NCBI GenBank assembly: GCA_944470555.2
Contig: OX104134.1
Coordinates: 109,114,701 to 109,178,700, forward strand
Length of the DNA: 64,000 nt
Direction: 5' to 3'
From: Heterobilharzia americana
Taxonomy: Eukaryota; Platyhelminthes; Trematoda; Strigeidida; Schistosomatidae
Shown here: positions 47,701-60,013 of the stretch, one piece after another
How positions within the stretch are numbered: the first letter of the stretch is position 1
Layout of the letters: every line of letters begins with the position of its first letter
Notes under the pieces: model-generated
What the model saw: the letters and a program-made list of their open reading frames with translations, nothing else
Databases searched by the model: none
Told to the model about the DNA's origin: nothing
Made by a program: the position numbers and the translations under genes

Positions 47701-50184
47701 ATAGCTAAAATATGTTTCCTATTCAAAAAAAGTAAGGTTGATAAACTTCATATATTCTGATAGAATGCATTGAGTCTGTATATAAGCGCTTATATCACGT
47801 TTCCAATAGATAATATTAACCGGCTCACTTCTTTCTTTATCCTCTTTTCCCGACGTTGACTAGAGTTGAGAGTCTTTGAATACTCGTAGATATTATTATT
47901 CACCTTACTTTAGTACAGACTTATCACATATTAATTTCATTATTCACAGTTCGTTAAAAAAGTATTAGATCCTATGAAGTCTGTAATGGGTAACAAATTT
48001 TGAAATAGTGGCTCATTGCTGTGGCCTCACGTGTTTATACAGTCTAATAATCTGTTGTATATTAAAAACCACAAGAAACGATTTCAACTACAAGTAGTGT
48101 AAAACATATGCACATCTCCAAATGATGAATGCATTGTTCTAGGAATAACGCTGAATGATAACACGTTTTTTTTTGTTACCTTCGTACAGAGATTTTTACT
48201 ATCATTACCGAATATAACCCTAAGTCTTATTTGAAACTTTATAGTACTATTGCTACACTTAATAGTCTGCTTTACAAAATAATAACAAAAATAAACTAAT
48301 TCCTAAGTAGAATCTCCGAATAACATTTGGTGTTCATCAGGATTACATGTGTAAATGATATAATGCGTTAGGTTCGTCTTAAGTATTATAATGTATCTAG
48401 GAAAAACACCTGAGTGAATACGAATAGATGAAAACAATGTAAAGAGCAGAAAATTAGGGAGATAAGTGGTAAAACTTATTGCTCAGACATACTGGCTGAT
48501 TCAGGTTTACGTTTCTGCTATATGAAAATCTTTCTCCAGCAAAACTGTGTCGAATCGTTTATTCCGTTAAAATTATCTTCACGTTGAAACTTCGTCTAAC
48601 ATATACTTGTGCTTACTTGCATACTGTTTGCTAACTTATATGTTAGATGTACATTTTATTCATGTCACTAGTAGGTACTTTATATAATTCAAAGAAATTT
48701 GTGTGAAAATTCTGCTTTTACTTGAAATCGAAACTGAAAAAAGTTTAATTCCTGTCTCTTCCATACACTGAAGATCAGAGCAAAATTGTTCTCACTATAG
48801 TCTATCACAATAAAATATCTCTTCCACTTGTGCCCATTTATGTATACACTAATTAAGTAAGGTCAGTGTTTGTGATTGCATATTTGGTGAAGGGTTATCT
48901 TTTAAATGAAGAAAAAGATTGAATAACTATCATATTTATTTGCTGGAACAGTTTCTGATGTGTTTAAGTGTCTATTAACAAATATAAAGACTGAAGTTTG
49001 TTAAAATTTAACCTAAATAAATGGTTCAAGAATGGTGTTAATCTGTTTGTTACCTTAAATACCTTAATTCTACATTTTCCCATAATGTTAGACCATTGGC
49101 ACAATTCCCAAAATATATTCACCTTCTATACATGTTTAATAGCAACTCTGAAAGAATCATCTCAACTTAGTGACTTAAATGAACAATGATCTATGGCATA
49201 GATGATTTTAAATAAGTACTAAATTTAAGAATAAGATGGAGATGTAGTTTTCAAAATTTGTCGATTTTAATAACCTCTTAAAAGCCTCAAATAATTATTC
49301 TGTTATACGTATTTGCACGAAACATAAGATTCAATGATTGGCCAACTCAGTAAGTATACATAAACTCACCTACTCAAGTATTTAAACGAGACCCATCCAT
49401 CGATGCACTTAAGAAAACTTTTTAATGTGGCTTAACAAAAAGCAATTCCAATCAACTGTATCGTCTATTTTTAAAGAAAAACGATAAACTCTATTCATTG
49501 CCTTTCCATTCTACATCATTTACAAGACTCAATCAAACCTTCGTAGGTTTTTACAGTTACCCATATTATAGGTTTCCAAGTTTTCCATTTTATATACTTT
49601 AGAATCTGAGCTTTCGGTATAAAAAAATTCTAAGATTCTTGTAATGATCACTATTGTGAAGACGATAGCCAGCTTGAGCCAACTGATGATCTTTAGCCTC
49701 AATTTTTCATATGTCATATATTCTCAAATAACTCGTATTATTACTATTTTAATGAAAAGCATTCAGTCAAATGAACAACAATGTAGACATCCAGTATTAA
49801 AAATTGTACATGGAAGTCAGCTCTCTAGTACTGTTACATTTCTATGCATAAAAGGTCTTCTTTATGTGTAGAAAACAATGAAGATTTACAGCGATTACTG
49901 ACAAGTTGACTTTACTAAGACATAAAGAAAATCGACCTTTGTTGTAGGCATTTAAGAGTTTTGCCTAGTGCCCAAAACTCTAGCGAATAAAGTTATCTTT
50001 GTGAGATAGTTATTTTTGTGCCTGATTCTAATGCAGCATCTGCAAAAACTATTTCGATATTGTACTGAATATACCCAAAAAAACATCAAACAAAAAGTTC
50101 AGGGAAGGAAACCCTTTTAAACGAATTTAATTTATAATGATGCGTTTGTTTTCGATAAGATGCAATGATAGTTGTGTTTAAAGA
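44761..50184. other. 5.4-kb intronic stretch without recognised elements
   Basis: Frames of 91 codons (44801-45076) and 95 codons (46642-46929) on the plus strand have no recognised motif. A 16-bp perfect palindrome lies at 47780-47795. No SINE or PLE remnant was recognised here, which sets it apart from the crowded 40.9-44.8 kb block. Confidence 0.5.
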
Positions 50185-50900
50185 AGACGGTACTGCTGAC
50201 GATATTCTAAAAAACTGTTTGTAAAGATTGGTTCGTAAGACGTTTCACACAGCAGACATCAGAATAACCTGTCACCGTCTAATGTGGTTTATAGTAAAGG
50301 ATAAGTTACCGAAATTGACAAATTCGGTGTGCGCTTAGAAATTCACCTGCTCTCACGGAGCTGGGTATGTAAATCTTTTGTCTGTGCCTGTCCTTCGGGA
50401 CATTACAGAAGATCTCACGGGTGTGGTCTAGTCAAGAGGAATGAAGACCAATCAACTCAACCCATTTTGCAGCATTTCTTCAGTATTGAACATTCAGCCT
50501 TGAATACTTCATTCGAAATTATTGACAAAATGTAGACAAACCTTTTTAAACTTTTACGTTCTAATTTACCCCATATTGCAGAAGCCTTGACAATCCATAA
50601 TTCCAGGTTGGGATTCATCATGGGCTTACATCAGTGGGGGAACATTATAAACATGGGAGTACTGGACAGCTGGCTCATTTTAGTATGGGATTCATAAGGA
50701 GTGCACACCCACGACCCATTATGGCTCGAAGACAGGACCTTCAGGTTCTGTGGCCAGCACGTTATCATTGAGCCACTTGGTCGGAATTCAATGGTCCATA
50801 CTTTACAGCAACCTGAACTCAGTTAAACGAATCCCCACAAATCTTCAGGTGGAATCCATAATTTGCAAGCAGAGCTGTGCATACAAAACAATTTGAAATG
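50185..50900 (+). pseudogene. Penelope-like C-terminal half, interrupted by a SINE
   Basis: The plus strand reads EDGTADDILKNCL, a stop, RLVRKTFHTADI, KDKLPKLTNSVCA, a stop and KFTCSHGAGYV (GIY-YIG), then after frameshifts NTSFEIIDKM and AEALTIHN. The SINE at 50603-50852 interrupts the frame, which resumes LQAELCIQNNLK. Several stops predate or accompany the decay. Confidence 0.8.
50603..50852 (-). repeat. tRNA-derived SINE inserted in a Penelope-like element, with target-site duplication
   Basis: The 250-bp insert contains the second-family SINE in minus orientation (GGGAGTACTGGACAGCTGG, CACCCACGACCC, CACGTTATCATTGAGCCAC, AATTCAATGGTCCA). It is flanked by the direct repeat AATCCATAATT at 50592-50602 and 50853-50863. 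Removing the insert plus one repeat copy rejoins an open PLE frame, ...EALTIHN/LQAELCIQNN..., which matches the expected C-terminal PLE motif. This defines the ends of one SINE insertion event. Confidence 0.8.
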
Positions 50901-51185
50901 TTTCTTTCATTACCATGATTCGAAAGTGGCTAACGAATAAGGCATCTGAATATCTTGAACACTGGTCACTCTCATATCAAGTTGTTTCAGATGTCTCCAG
51001 TTTTATTTCACTTTAAATTTATTTTGTTTCACATTATAACCAATGTTTTCGTTCTGTTTACAATTGTTGATTATCGTTCATCTGATAGAAACTCGGTTCA
51101 AACTTGTCTTACTTAATGCTATCATGTTTCCTTTAAATTAATGAATATGTTTGCAGTTACTTCTGCAGATTTTACTAAATTTCAC

Positions 51186-51255
51186 CCTGCTGATAGAACC
51201 TTGTATCGATTTTTGAACGCGTATCCTTGATTCTTCTGCTAGCCACAACCATAAT
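51186..51255 (+). repeat. Smα-like 3' fragment with decayed hammerhead
   Basis: CTGCTGATAGAAC...GAACGCGTATCCTTGATTC and TTCTGCTAGCCACAACC align to the 3' module of the SINE family. CTGATAG replaces CTGATGA and the cleavage triplet is ATC. No tRNA-like head is visible upstream. Confidence 0.5.
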
Positions 51256-51599
51256 TAACATTCAGGCAAGATCTAGACATCCACACAGGAGTTCATATGC
51301 CAATATAGGTGTAACAGTTCTATCCAATATAACAAGGGAGAATTATTAATATATCAATAAGTAGTAACAATCCACTGTTAATACATCTTATCAAAAACAA
51401 ACTCATACAAAACGATGATTATAAACTAAATATAAATTCTATTATGCAGCTTTTGAAAATAAATTCGCTGAATAATATTTCCTTTGCTGAACTATTTGTT
51501 CTGGTTTAATGCTGAAAAGGCACATTTTTCAATCGTCACCATAAATGCATTTTCCCAATTGTGTTGTTCACTATTAAGTAGATTAGACTCTTAACCTCA

Positions 51600-52420
51600 C
51601 ATGAAACCAGGAAAATGCATGAGTATAATAAAAGAAGTATTTTTTGAAAGAACACATGGACTGATCAATATATTCACTTTCATAGCTTCACGCTGATTCA
51701 ATATAAAAGAAACCTGGTCAAATGCCTGAGTTACACAATAAGAAACATTTATTCTAATGACTGCACTGAAGAAGAAAAGAATAAGCTGAAGATAACACTG
51801 CAGCAAAATAGTTATCCGTTAAACTTTATAAGTAAACACACCGAAACCTAGAGAGAAGATAAAGAAAGACATTGATGCTAAGAAGCCTATATATCTTAAA
51901 CTGAGTTTCAAAGGTGATATTTCTGCGGATATCTTAACACATCGATTAAGTTGACCGGTTGAAAAGACATTCACTGCAGCGAAACATTTTGTCAGCTTCT
52001 CAACCAAACCAAGATAGGTTACCTATGATGGCCACTTCAATGTGCATTTATGAGTTTAACTGCTCCCATGGAGATCTTAGATAGGCTGTAACCAAAGGGC
52101 TCTATCCATTAGCGCTTATGAACATGTACCATCTTGGCTCGGGAAAGGAACGACGAAGAGCATTAGCGGTGCAGTCCTCTCAAATCTAGTAGATACTGGA
52201 CATCAGTTTAAGGTAGACGACACTTTTCTGTGGTATATCGTGTCACTTGCAATCTCCTTAAAGGTGCACAACATCTAATCTTATCCATAGCCGAAGCCAT
52301 ATGAGACAACTCAAGAAGACCGGATTTCTGTATTCAAATGAAATATGTACATTTACTCTGATTGCCATGGCCCATAGCAGGGTCGACACGTTCTTCATGA
52401 TCTTTCCTACCACAAATTAC
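51600..52420 (+). pseudogene. Penelope-like C-terminal half
   Basis: The plus strand reads KNTWTDQYIHFHSFTLIQYK and NLVKCLSYTIRNIYSNDC, then NSYPLNFISKH, KPIYLKLSFKGDISADILTH and VEKTFTAAKHFVSFSTKPR, the whole linker in order. The endonuclease is reduced to MCIYEFNCSHGD and, in another frame, YEHVPSWLGKG. It ends LSNLVDTGHQFK ... IQMKYV. The RT palm is absent. It starts about 700 bp after the preceding PLE in the same orientation. Confidence 0.82.
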
Positions 52421-55400
52421 ACGTTTTAACCTCCTATCCCTTTCTTCTATATTGTCATCATATTGATAAACATTCATTTTGTTATGTTCTTTATTCACGC
52501 CACAACTGGTAGTCATTTTTAAGCGTGACGTAATACTTCACATTTGTTATTCTTCATTTCGTTATAATATTATCATGATTTCCTTCCCACTTGAATATAC
52601 GTCATCACTAAGTAATTATTATTTTATCCTTAGTAAACAAACACACATCCATGCCTCAATAAATGTATATAAATGAGTCATCATCTGTAGATTTTGTCTC
52701 CTCATTTCATAACTGTGCTTTCAATATTGATCTCATTGCACAACCAACACACTAGACTGACAACAGTTCCACCATTCCACTCCATTTGATCTCTATTCAC
52801 CCATAATACTGACTGTCTAAATATAGTAAAATTGTACATGATGGCTTTTTTCGGCTATAGTATTTCACTTATTCTCATGAATCTATAACTGTAGAGCCTG
52901 AAGAAAAAGAAGTTATCGAAAACAAATTTTCACTTAAATTATTCTTGTTCTGAAAAACTCATGTCGTCAAAATGAATAATTTAATATTGCGGTTGTTAAA
53001 GGGAAGAAACTGAAAAACTAAAGTGGTTGAATAATTTTATTCCATGTCATTTGTAGGTCTACATACTCAACATTATCCAACACTACGTTTTGCTATATAG
53101 GCTTCTGTTATTTTATAAAATCATGAAGTTACTGAAGTGTTCAATCATTTTTGGTATGCTGACAAATGACATACTTATTTGAATGTGAATGAAAATTCAC
53201 AATTATTTTTTCAATCAAAAGAAAATTAAGTAAGATATATGAAGTACAGGATTATTTTCAATGCTAAATAAAATCTTAGAAAACAGCACTGGAAATCCGG
53301 AGGTATGGGATAGTAATTTCATATTAAGTTACAGTTGTTCACTATTGCAAACTCACGACTTCATATGAAGAAATGAACGTCAAACCATCTGGATGAGAAT
53401 GGAAGGTAATTTTCTGTTCGTTTGTATTTTTCAATATCTTTTGGTCCATATTTTCCAACTTTTGTCTCTTTTGATGTATAGTGAGTGGCATACATTTGCA
53501 TAAGTCGGCATTCATTAAGCTTTGGGCTGATAAATAAATTATAAGACAATTGAATGTACAGCAGAAACTTGTTATGTATTATTTCAATAGCTTTCTAATC
53601 AGTATTTTCATTCACTGTAATATAGCAAGTGAAATCATTTTATAATGACTTTTCGTGAGGCTTGGTATATTTGGTTGTGGATATCAACACAAATTTGGGG
53701 AACACATGAACTTGAACCTAGTAATACTATTATGTGTAAAAACTAACTGAAGACTTTTCGGCAACCAGAAATCTAATTCTGAAAAATCGCTTTCAGAAGC
53801 TGCACATTCGTACTTATAGTTACAATAAATAAATATGTAGTGGCTAATAGGTCAACACAAGGTCATCAAAAATTGTCGTTAGAGTCAAAAAGGCGATTAT
53901 GGCTAGAAGGTAACCGCCAGAGAGAGCTTTCATAGTCATATACTAAAGTATGGAGTGCAAAATAGTGTTATGAACCGATTCCTAGGGGATATTTTTTTCC
54001 CCCGTATATTTCTTTCACATTTAACGAAATACAGTAAGCTATTGCAAAACATTCAGCGTTATACCAGATGTGATATAAAGGAGGAATTCCAAACAATTTA
54101 CTGGTGGAGTTTTGTAAATAATATATTTTGACTTCAGAATAGGCCAACTGATGTCACGGATCCTCATAACCATATTTCGGACAGTAGTTTAGAAAAACAT
54201 GCCTGCTTAAGACTGTGAGACTTGTGCATTCGTTCATGCACATTGCAGACAACAGTAACAGATTTAGGTAAAATATTGACATTATGAACAAATAACCTGT
54301 GAAAAACCTTTGCTTTGGATGTAATGATCACCTGTTGTTTTAATTTTAGAGGTAGTCTTCAAACCGGTCAAATATTTCCGATATCAACAATGAAAATATT
54401 TCCACTTTTATGAAATCTGTATGATTGGTAACGTTAGATGATGGCAGGATGTAAATTTTGCCTTCATCTACTTTAATAAATGTGAGGACGAAGCACCAAG
54501 TACCCACACTTTTCAAAGGCATCTTCGGTCATTCTTGGAAGGTCACTATTTGACTAATTTGCTGCAGAGAAGATATTATTTTGCCAGTCATTTTATCTCA
54601 CCATGGAAAGATTCAAAACTTGACTACAGACAGTAACAGAGCCTCCGCAAAAAGACGCGATGCGTTTCAACAAAATGCTGGTTCCTTTCCCGTGAAGTAA
54701 CAAGATTCTATTTTGTGTCCATGTATATCACGAAAAGTGCTATCCCCAACAAAGTTAAACGCCTTTTTTTATAGATTTTCCTCTTTCAAAACGCCATAAT
54801 GACCTGTCATTTTCTAGCAAGTAAGAGCACTGAAGTTTTTGTTGGTGTCTAGTTTACAGAAATGTAGAACACTTACTTTCAGGTGCGGGTAAAGAAAGTA
54901 GCGTTTGTTAATTATAATAGCATGGGTAATAACAGTCGGTTGCAATTCATTATAAATTATAAGCAGTATTGAGGCTTTCAACCGAAAAGTTGAGCTAGGT
55001 GCTGCGTAGCAACAGAAGAAAGATAACTGCTTTTTCATTATTTATTCACCGCCTGGTTACAGGTTTAATCATCTACTCCAAAGCTGCAGTGATTTCTGTT
55101 TGCAGCGTGATCACTTAAATATATGGGACACAATATTTAGATACTTAACCAATTCATTAATAATCATGTTTTTAGGTTACAATGTTTACTTCAGAAACTG
55201 CTTAGCCGATGACCAGAAACTTTTAAGTGCTACGTCTCACGTAGATTATCGTTTGATATTCTCTAAGTTTCTAGATTTGTGTTTATCCAAAAACTGACCG
55301 TGAAGCTCCAAGAATGCCAAAAAACCATCTTCCTTATTCCGAGCTACAAATCTTCTCTGTTAAGTGTAATACCTTAAACAGCAAGTACTTTCAGTTTATC

Positions 55401-56400
55401 ACTGATACTAAATACAAAATTTACAGTTTTGACATAAATTAACAGATACAAAATGGTTTGTTCTTTCAAAAATTACTGTTAAGTAAGTGCTTTGGAACAT
55501 CAAACTAAATTTTGTGCATTGTTGATCCATAAAGTTGTATATGACGGAATATGAAATTTAACTTAGATTTATTGAAGCCAACAGTGCATTTTTAGCTCCC
55601 CATATGCTATAAGAAAACATATTGGGATTCAATACTCTTTGGATGGAAGCTGATTGATATTGGCTAAAAGTAGGACCCAGAACATATCAGAGCACGTCAG
55701 TGCCATCAGCTGCAACTTTTGTAAGTCTACAGTGACCGTACAGTCGATCTTCATGTGATTATCAAAAATAAATCCTGCTTGAAATACCATCTAATAAAAA
55801 TTCTACGTTACAGTGCCCTATGTCAAATAGACTATTCCAATATGGAATTACGTTCTATCGCTGTGTCCCACTTCTATACTTACATTATTAAAACCGTCCA
55901 ATTCCTTTCATTATGACAAGCAGTTGCAAACCGACAAAATAAAAAAATGGGTGCTCTACATTTTTATTTCACTTAGTAAAAGTCTGACGATTAAATTTTA
56001 TTTTCAAGGTAATTTTAACGAGTTTAGTCTAGTGTAGAATGTATTCTCAAATAAAGCACTGCTATCTTTTATGAAGCACTTGTAATACTTTGAAACCATG
56101 AAAAACATATTCTCTTCTGCTATAATGCTAACACGCAATATGTTATTCGAACAAAATGTTTACAGAAGAGTTTTTGTGATGAAGATTGACATACCTAAAA
56201 CTTGCATATGACTCGTTATATAGAAAGTCTTTTGTAAAATTTAGAAAGAATACATGGATAATCAAAGAACTTTTAGAATGTGTGTAAAAACTTTGAGGTA
56301 CTGGTTAAAAATACAAATTAGTGAAATAGTTTATACAACTAAGATGAGAATCGTTTATTAATATCTGATGATAATACTCTTTGCACAAAAAGGTGATTGT
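52421..56400. other. Gene-free intronic stretch
   Basis: The first few hundred bases are probably the 3' untranslated part of the preceding PLE. The remainder shows frames of 74 codons or fewer and no recognised repeat. Confidence 0.55.
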
Positions 56401-56570
56401 CGTTACTTAGTCTCCTGATGGATGACACTTTGGCGTTTGCAGCGTCGAGTACTGGGTTCTGGTCTGAGTGAAAAAAACATGACAAACTGGGGTACAGATA
56501 CATCCAGCTGACGAGTCTGAAATAGGATGAAACGCACGTCCCGGACTCCACTTCTAGTTACCAAGTAGAC
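56401..56570 (+). repeat. Smα-like SINE (hammerhead-containing), plus orientation
   Basis: The element has a degenerate tRNA-like head (TCCTGATGGATGACACTTTGG, then a box-B-like GGGTTCTGGTCTGAG), a linker and the hammerhead module at 56501-56547, ending with GGACTCCACTTCTAGTTACC. Order and spacing match the other Smα-like copies in this window. It lies in intron 1, antisense to the stomatin gene. Confidence 0.75.
56501..56547 (+). ncRNA. Hammerhead ribozyme (Smα-like) with intact catalytic core
   Basis: Core residues read by eye: CTGACGA at 56508-56514, GAAA at 56529-56532, and cleavage triplet GTC at 56538-56540. Stem III is the minimal form typical of schistosome ribozymes: three pairs (A56532-T56539, C-G, G-C) with a two-base loop. 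Stem II (56515-56518 with 56525-56528) forms but contains two G-U pairs, one of them at the closing 10.1-11.1 position. Stem I pairs 56503-56507 with 56541-56545 with one A-C mismatch. The core is intact but the helices are weakened, so self-cleavage may be slow or absent. This is the only copy in the window with no core substitution. Confidence 0.7.
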
Positions 56571-59076
56571 TACAATATAATGAGGAGAGAATGTCCCTGC
56601 TTTCTTATTACAAGGCTTTGGTTAAAACTCGTGACAGTATTGCGATGTAATCAAACTAGTTTGCGAGTGGGTTTGTAATGCGTGCTCATTTATACTTACT
56701 CACTCGTCTTAACTTGTGGTTGCATTAAATACAATTGTAAGCCTCACCTCATAATTTTCTCCAATTTTTATTTTGTTCATGTTGCATTACAGTTTTGGTG
56801 ATCAGCTTTACTGATCCTTATATTTAAAGATGAATCTTATTTCACAGCAGCATCAAGGCTAGTTATCTAACTGAAACTTATGGACTAGGTAAATCTACAA
56901 CAAATTTCTTTCAATTTAACTTGAGGATTACATTGTTGTTGCATAGAAGGAAGGCACTATTACCACCATGTAAAAAACCAGTCAAAGTGTTTAATTGTAG
57001 CAATGAGTTAATCATAACAAAGCCGGCCCATAGAACGTTTCGAAGAATATTTTATAGACAGTAAGTGAACTATAACGTAGACGGAGAGAAAAGTATTTTA
57101 GGCAGTGTGTTTCATGAGTACAATAAATAGCACTAATTTAAGCGTGAACGGTTTTATAAATATGAAAAAAATTCAGATAAAGTATGGATCACTGGTCAAT
57201 TGCAAGTTGAAAATTTTCAGTAATAAAATAAACCGCCAATCCTTAACGTTAAGAGCTTTCTGTCAAATGTTTTTAAGTTTTTCCAGATCACAAGTTACCT
57301 ATCATAATGAGCAACAATTTTTTCTGTTTCATACAATGTTTACCATTTTTTATTCAATGACATAACTCTATGTTGATGAAATCTGCTTTATTGACGATTA
57401 AGTATGAAATTTATCTAACGATTGCCATCTTACTACACTGTTGCTTTTATTCAGTCGTTGTTTCATAATTGGCCTTTAGATCATAACAATTAAAATGAAT
57501 CTAAATAATGAAATGATCGACTTGTTCTCTCTTTTTTCCTAATATAATTTATGTAACGAAATCATAGTAGAGAATTTTAGAAAAATTCACTTCCCAGTAT
57601 TAACAATTCATGTGCAGATATCCCTAGAAATTGCGTCACTGCAATTGACGAAAGCATTTAAACAATCCACATCATATAACGCAGTTCATAATACATTTCT
57701 CTTGTTAGATGAAAACATACACAATTTGTTGATATTATTCTGGGTGAGGAAAAAAATTGTTACAAGAAATGATACATCGTCACTGAGTCAAAAATTCGAT
57801 TATTCACCAGTGTACTACAAATAATGCTGATGTCCACTGCTATGTGAAATACACGAAATTTATTCATTTTCTCTCATAACATTTAATATAAAAACCACGT
57901 CATATTAGTTTCGAAACTGATCCAGTTTAACTGACAATCTTCCTTAAAGTTACTTGACAGACCGTTATAGAAACGGCAGTGGTATAGCTACTTAAGTGTT
58001 TAAGTTATCATACATAAAAAAACGATCCCACAAAAAAGGTGGACAAGAAAATGCAAATGCTGCTACTAGTCATGGTAAAAACTACGTCGATACGGAGTTA
58101 CAGGTCAATGTAAAAATGTAGCAGTGTGTTCCTTATTTACAAAGGTAAACAGCATAAGTTTCTGCCCAGTCGTCCTTGATTATCATTGGTTGGTCTACCC
58201 TGATCAGGCTTACCTTGACTTATCTACATTACTTGAAATAATGTTTAAAAAGATAGCGGAACAATGGCATATCCTGCTCTAATGGACTAATAGTTTATCT
58301 GAACGAAATTTATGTACGAAACGCCCTACTGTTTTCCATATGTATGATGGAATATCTTACTACTATGTTATTGATATATCTTTTGTGACATCTCAAAAAC
58401 GTATTTGAAAAATGATTTAAGATTTTCGTGTGATAGTTCTATCACTAAATAGTTAGATAGCGTTGTAAATAGCTATCTACACTTGTACACTGGAATTCAA
58501 TAACAATAATAATTAGTAGTTCATTCCTCAGTCAATTTTAGAACTGTATACGATTACTAATTTAAAAAGTCGTAAGGCCTTTTATGAGTAAACAGATTAG
58601 ATTATCATTTAATGCAGGTGAACGCTTTCTTCAGGAAGTCCCATGAAAGTTGCTTGTGATTCATTTTCAATTATTGCATATGATGATTCACTAAGTAAAA
58701 CTACTTTTTAGCCAATAAACAAGCCTATTTATTTTACATTGTAAAAGATGAAAATATGCAAATATAATTATAATATAAATAGAATCCCAAAACTCCATCT
58801 GTCAATTAGTCACTTTTGCGCTTTATCAACCTCCAGACTCTCCGATTTCTCAATTAATAAAGCATCATCTTATGCCTTTAACGTAGATGGTTAGGCAGTA
58901 CCTAAGATACATTTTATATAAGGATCACTCGCTTGATAGCTTTATTTCTACGTTTCGAAATGTTTTCAACCCTGTGTGATCAAAAATCTTTCGCTGAACT
59001 AAGTGAAATGACATGCACCTCACTCACACTGAAAATGAAAACATTTTTATCTGTAAAACAGCTTATGGCCCACTTC

Positions 59077-59078
<2 letters not shown>
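56571..59078. other. Gene-free intronic stretch
   Basis: Frames such as 57105-57365 (86 codons) and 57612-57824 (70 codons) have no motif. No repeat was recognised. Confidence 0.55.

Positions 59079-59110
<32 letters not shown>
59079..59110 (+). repeat. (AT)n microsatellite, 32 bp
   Basis: Uninterrupted AT dinucleotides in intron 1, about 900 bp from the exon 1 donor. Confidence 0.95.
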
Positions 59111-59112
<2 letters not shown>

Positions 59113-59196
59113 GTTCAGTTAAAAATTGACAGGACGAAGCCAAATATTTGATCCTATTCAGTTAAAACTGCTTCATCAAAAACTATCTGTTGTAGA

Positions 59197-59281
59197 TTCT
59201 GGGTGACGGATGATGGATGGCAGGATTGGAACCAGAGACCTGTGAGTTACTGACTCGGTGCTCTGCCAACTTAGCTAGAAG
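59197..59281 (-). repeat. Degenerate third-family tRNA-like SINE
   Basis: On the minus strand it reads CTAAGTTGGCAGAGCACCGA, box-B-like TCTGGTTCCAATCCTGCC and the tail ATCATCCGTCACCCAG. It resembles a tRNA pseudogene but lacks pairing for a full cloverleaf and shares its tail with the SINE copies near 43100. Confidence 0.55.
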
Positions 59282-60013
59282 AACAAAAGGCTGACCAAAT
59301 CTGCGAAAATATGGCTGTCTCAGATAGTCATACTATCTATTATACTTAAGGTTATAAAACTTACGTTTACGTCACGATTGTATGAAGGTACTTCAAGGAG
59401 TAAATTATCAACTTTGAATCATATCTACTAATTTCTTTTCGTTATAAATGTACCAGTACTCCATTGGAAACGTCCTATCGATACTGTGATCTAATAAATC
59501 TTTCCCAATATTAAAGAAATACTTTTCTACATAAAGTGAATTTCGTCTCTAAAGTGTAAATATGTAGTTAATAACTTATATCTCAGTACATTACTAAGTC
59601 TGTTTTGCAGCAGTATTATGACAAATATTGTTAAAGCAAATCAACCTCAAACATTTCCCTTGAATATCATTATTAACTGAGTCACAGGAAAGTATCAGAT
59701 TTACCGTCTACAAACTATAAACTTTCCGGTCTCATGAGAATAACTAGGATAACGTTAACTCGATTTCATTTGCTAGGAGTATGTATTTATTTTGATACAT
59801 ATACATTTAGGGTGATGCGATAATTAAACTGATCATCTTAGAAAAAAAGTTTATCATTTATGCATACAATGTGTAAATGAGACCAAAACGTATGAGCAAA
59901 GTTAAAAAGTTATCGCATTTAATTTTGGTATTTCTCTTCGCTAGGAAATAAAAATACCAAAATAATAAATATCGTTGACCTGTTATCTATATGTTTTCTA
60001 AGGTTTCACTTAC

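Larger units (their letters stand above)
29688..60013 (-). other. Stomatin gene intron 1 (30,326 bp)
   Basis: The intron begins GTAAGT and ends TTGTAG on the minus strand, joining two phase-0 exons. No stomatin coding sequence is missing between the flanking exons, so nothing in this interval needs to belong to the gene. The content is mostly unrecognised AT-rich DNA plus retroelement remnants listed separately. Most recognisable retroelement fragments here run on the plus strand, antisense to the host gene. Confidence 0.9.
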
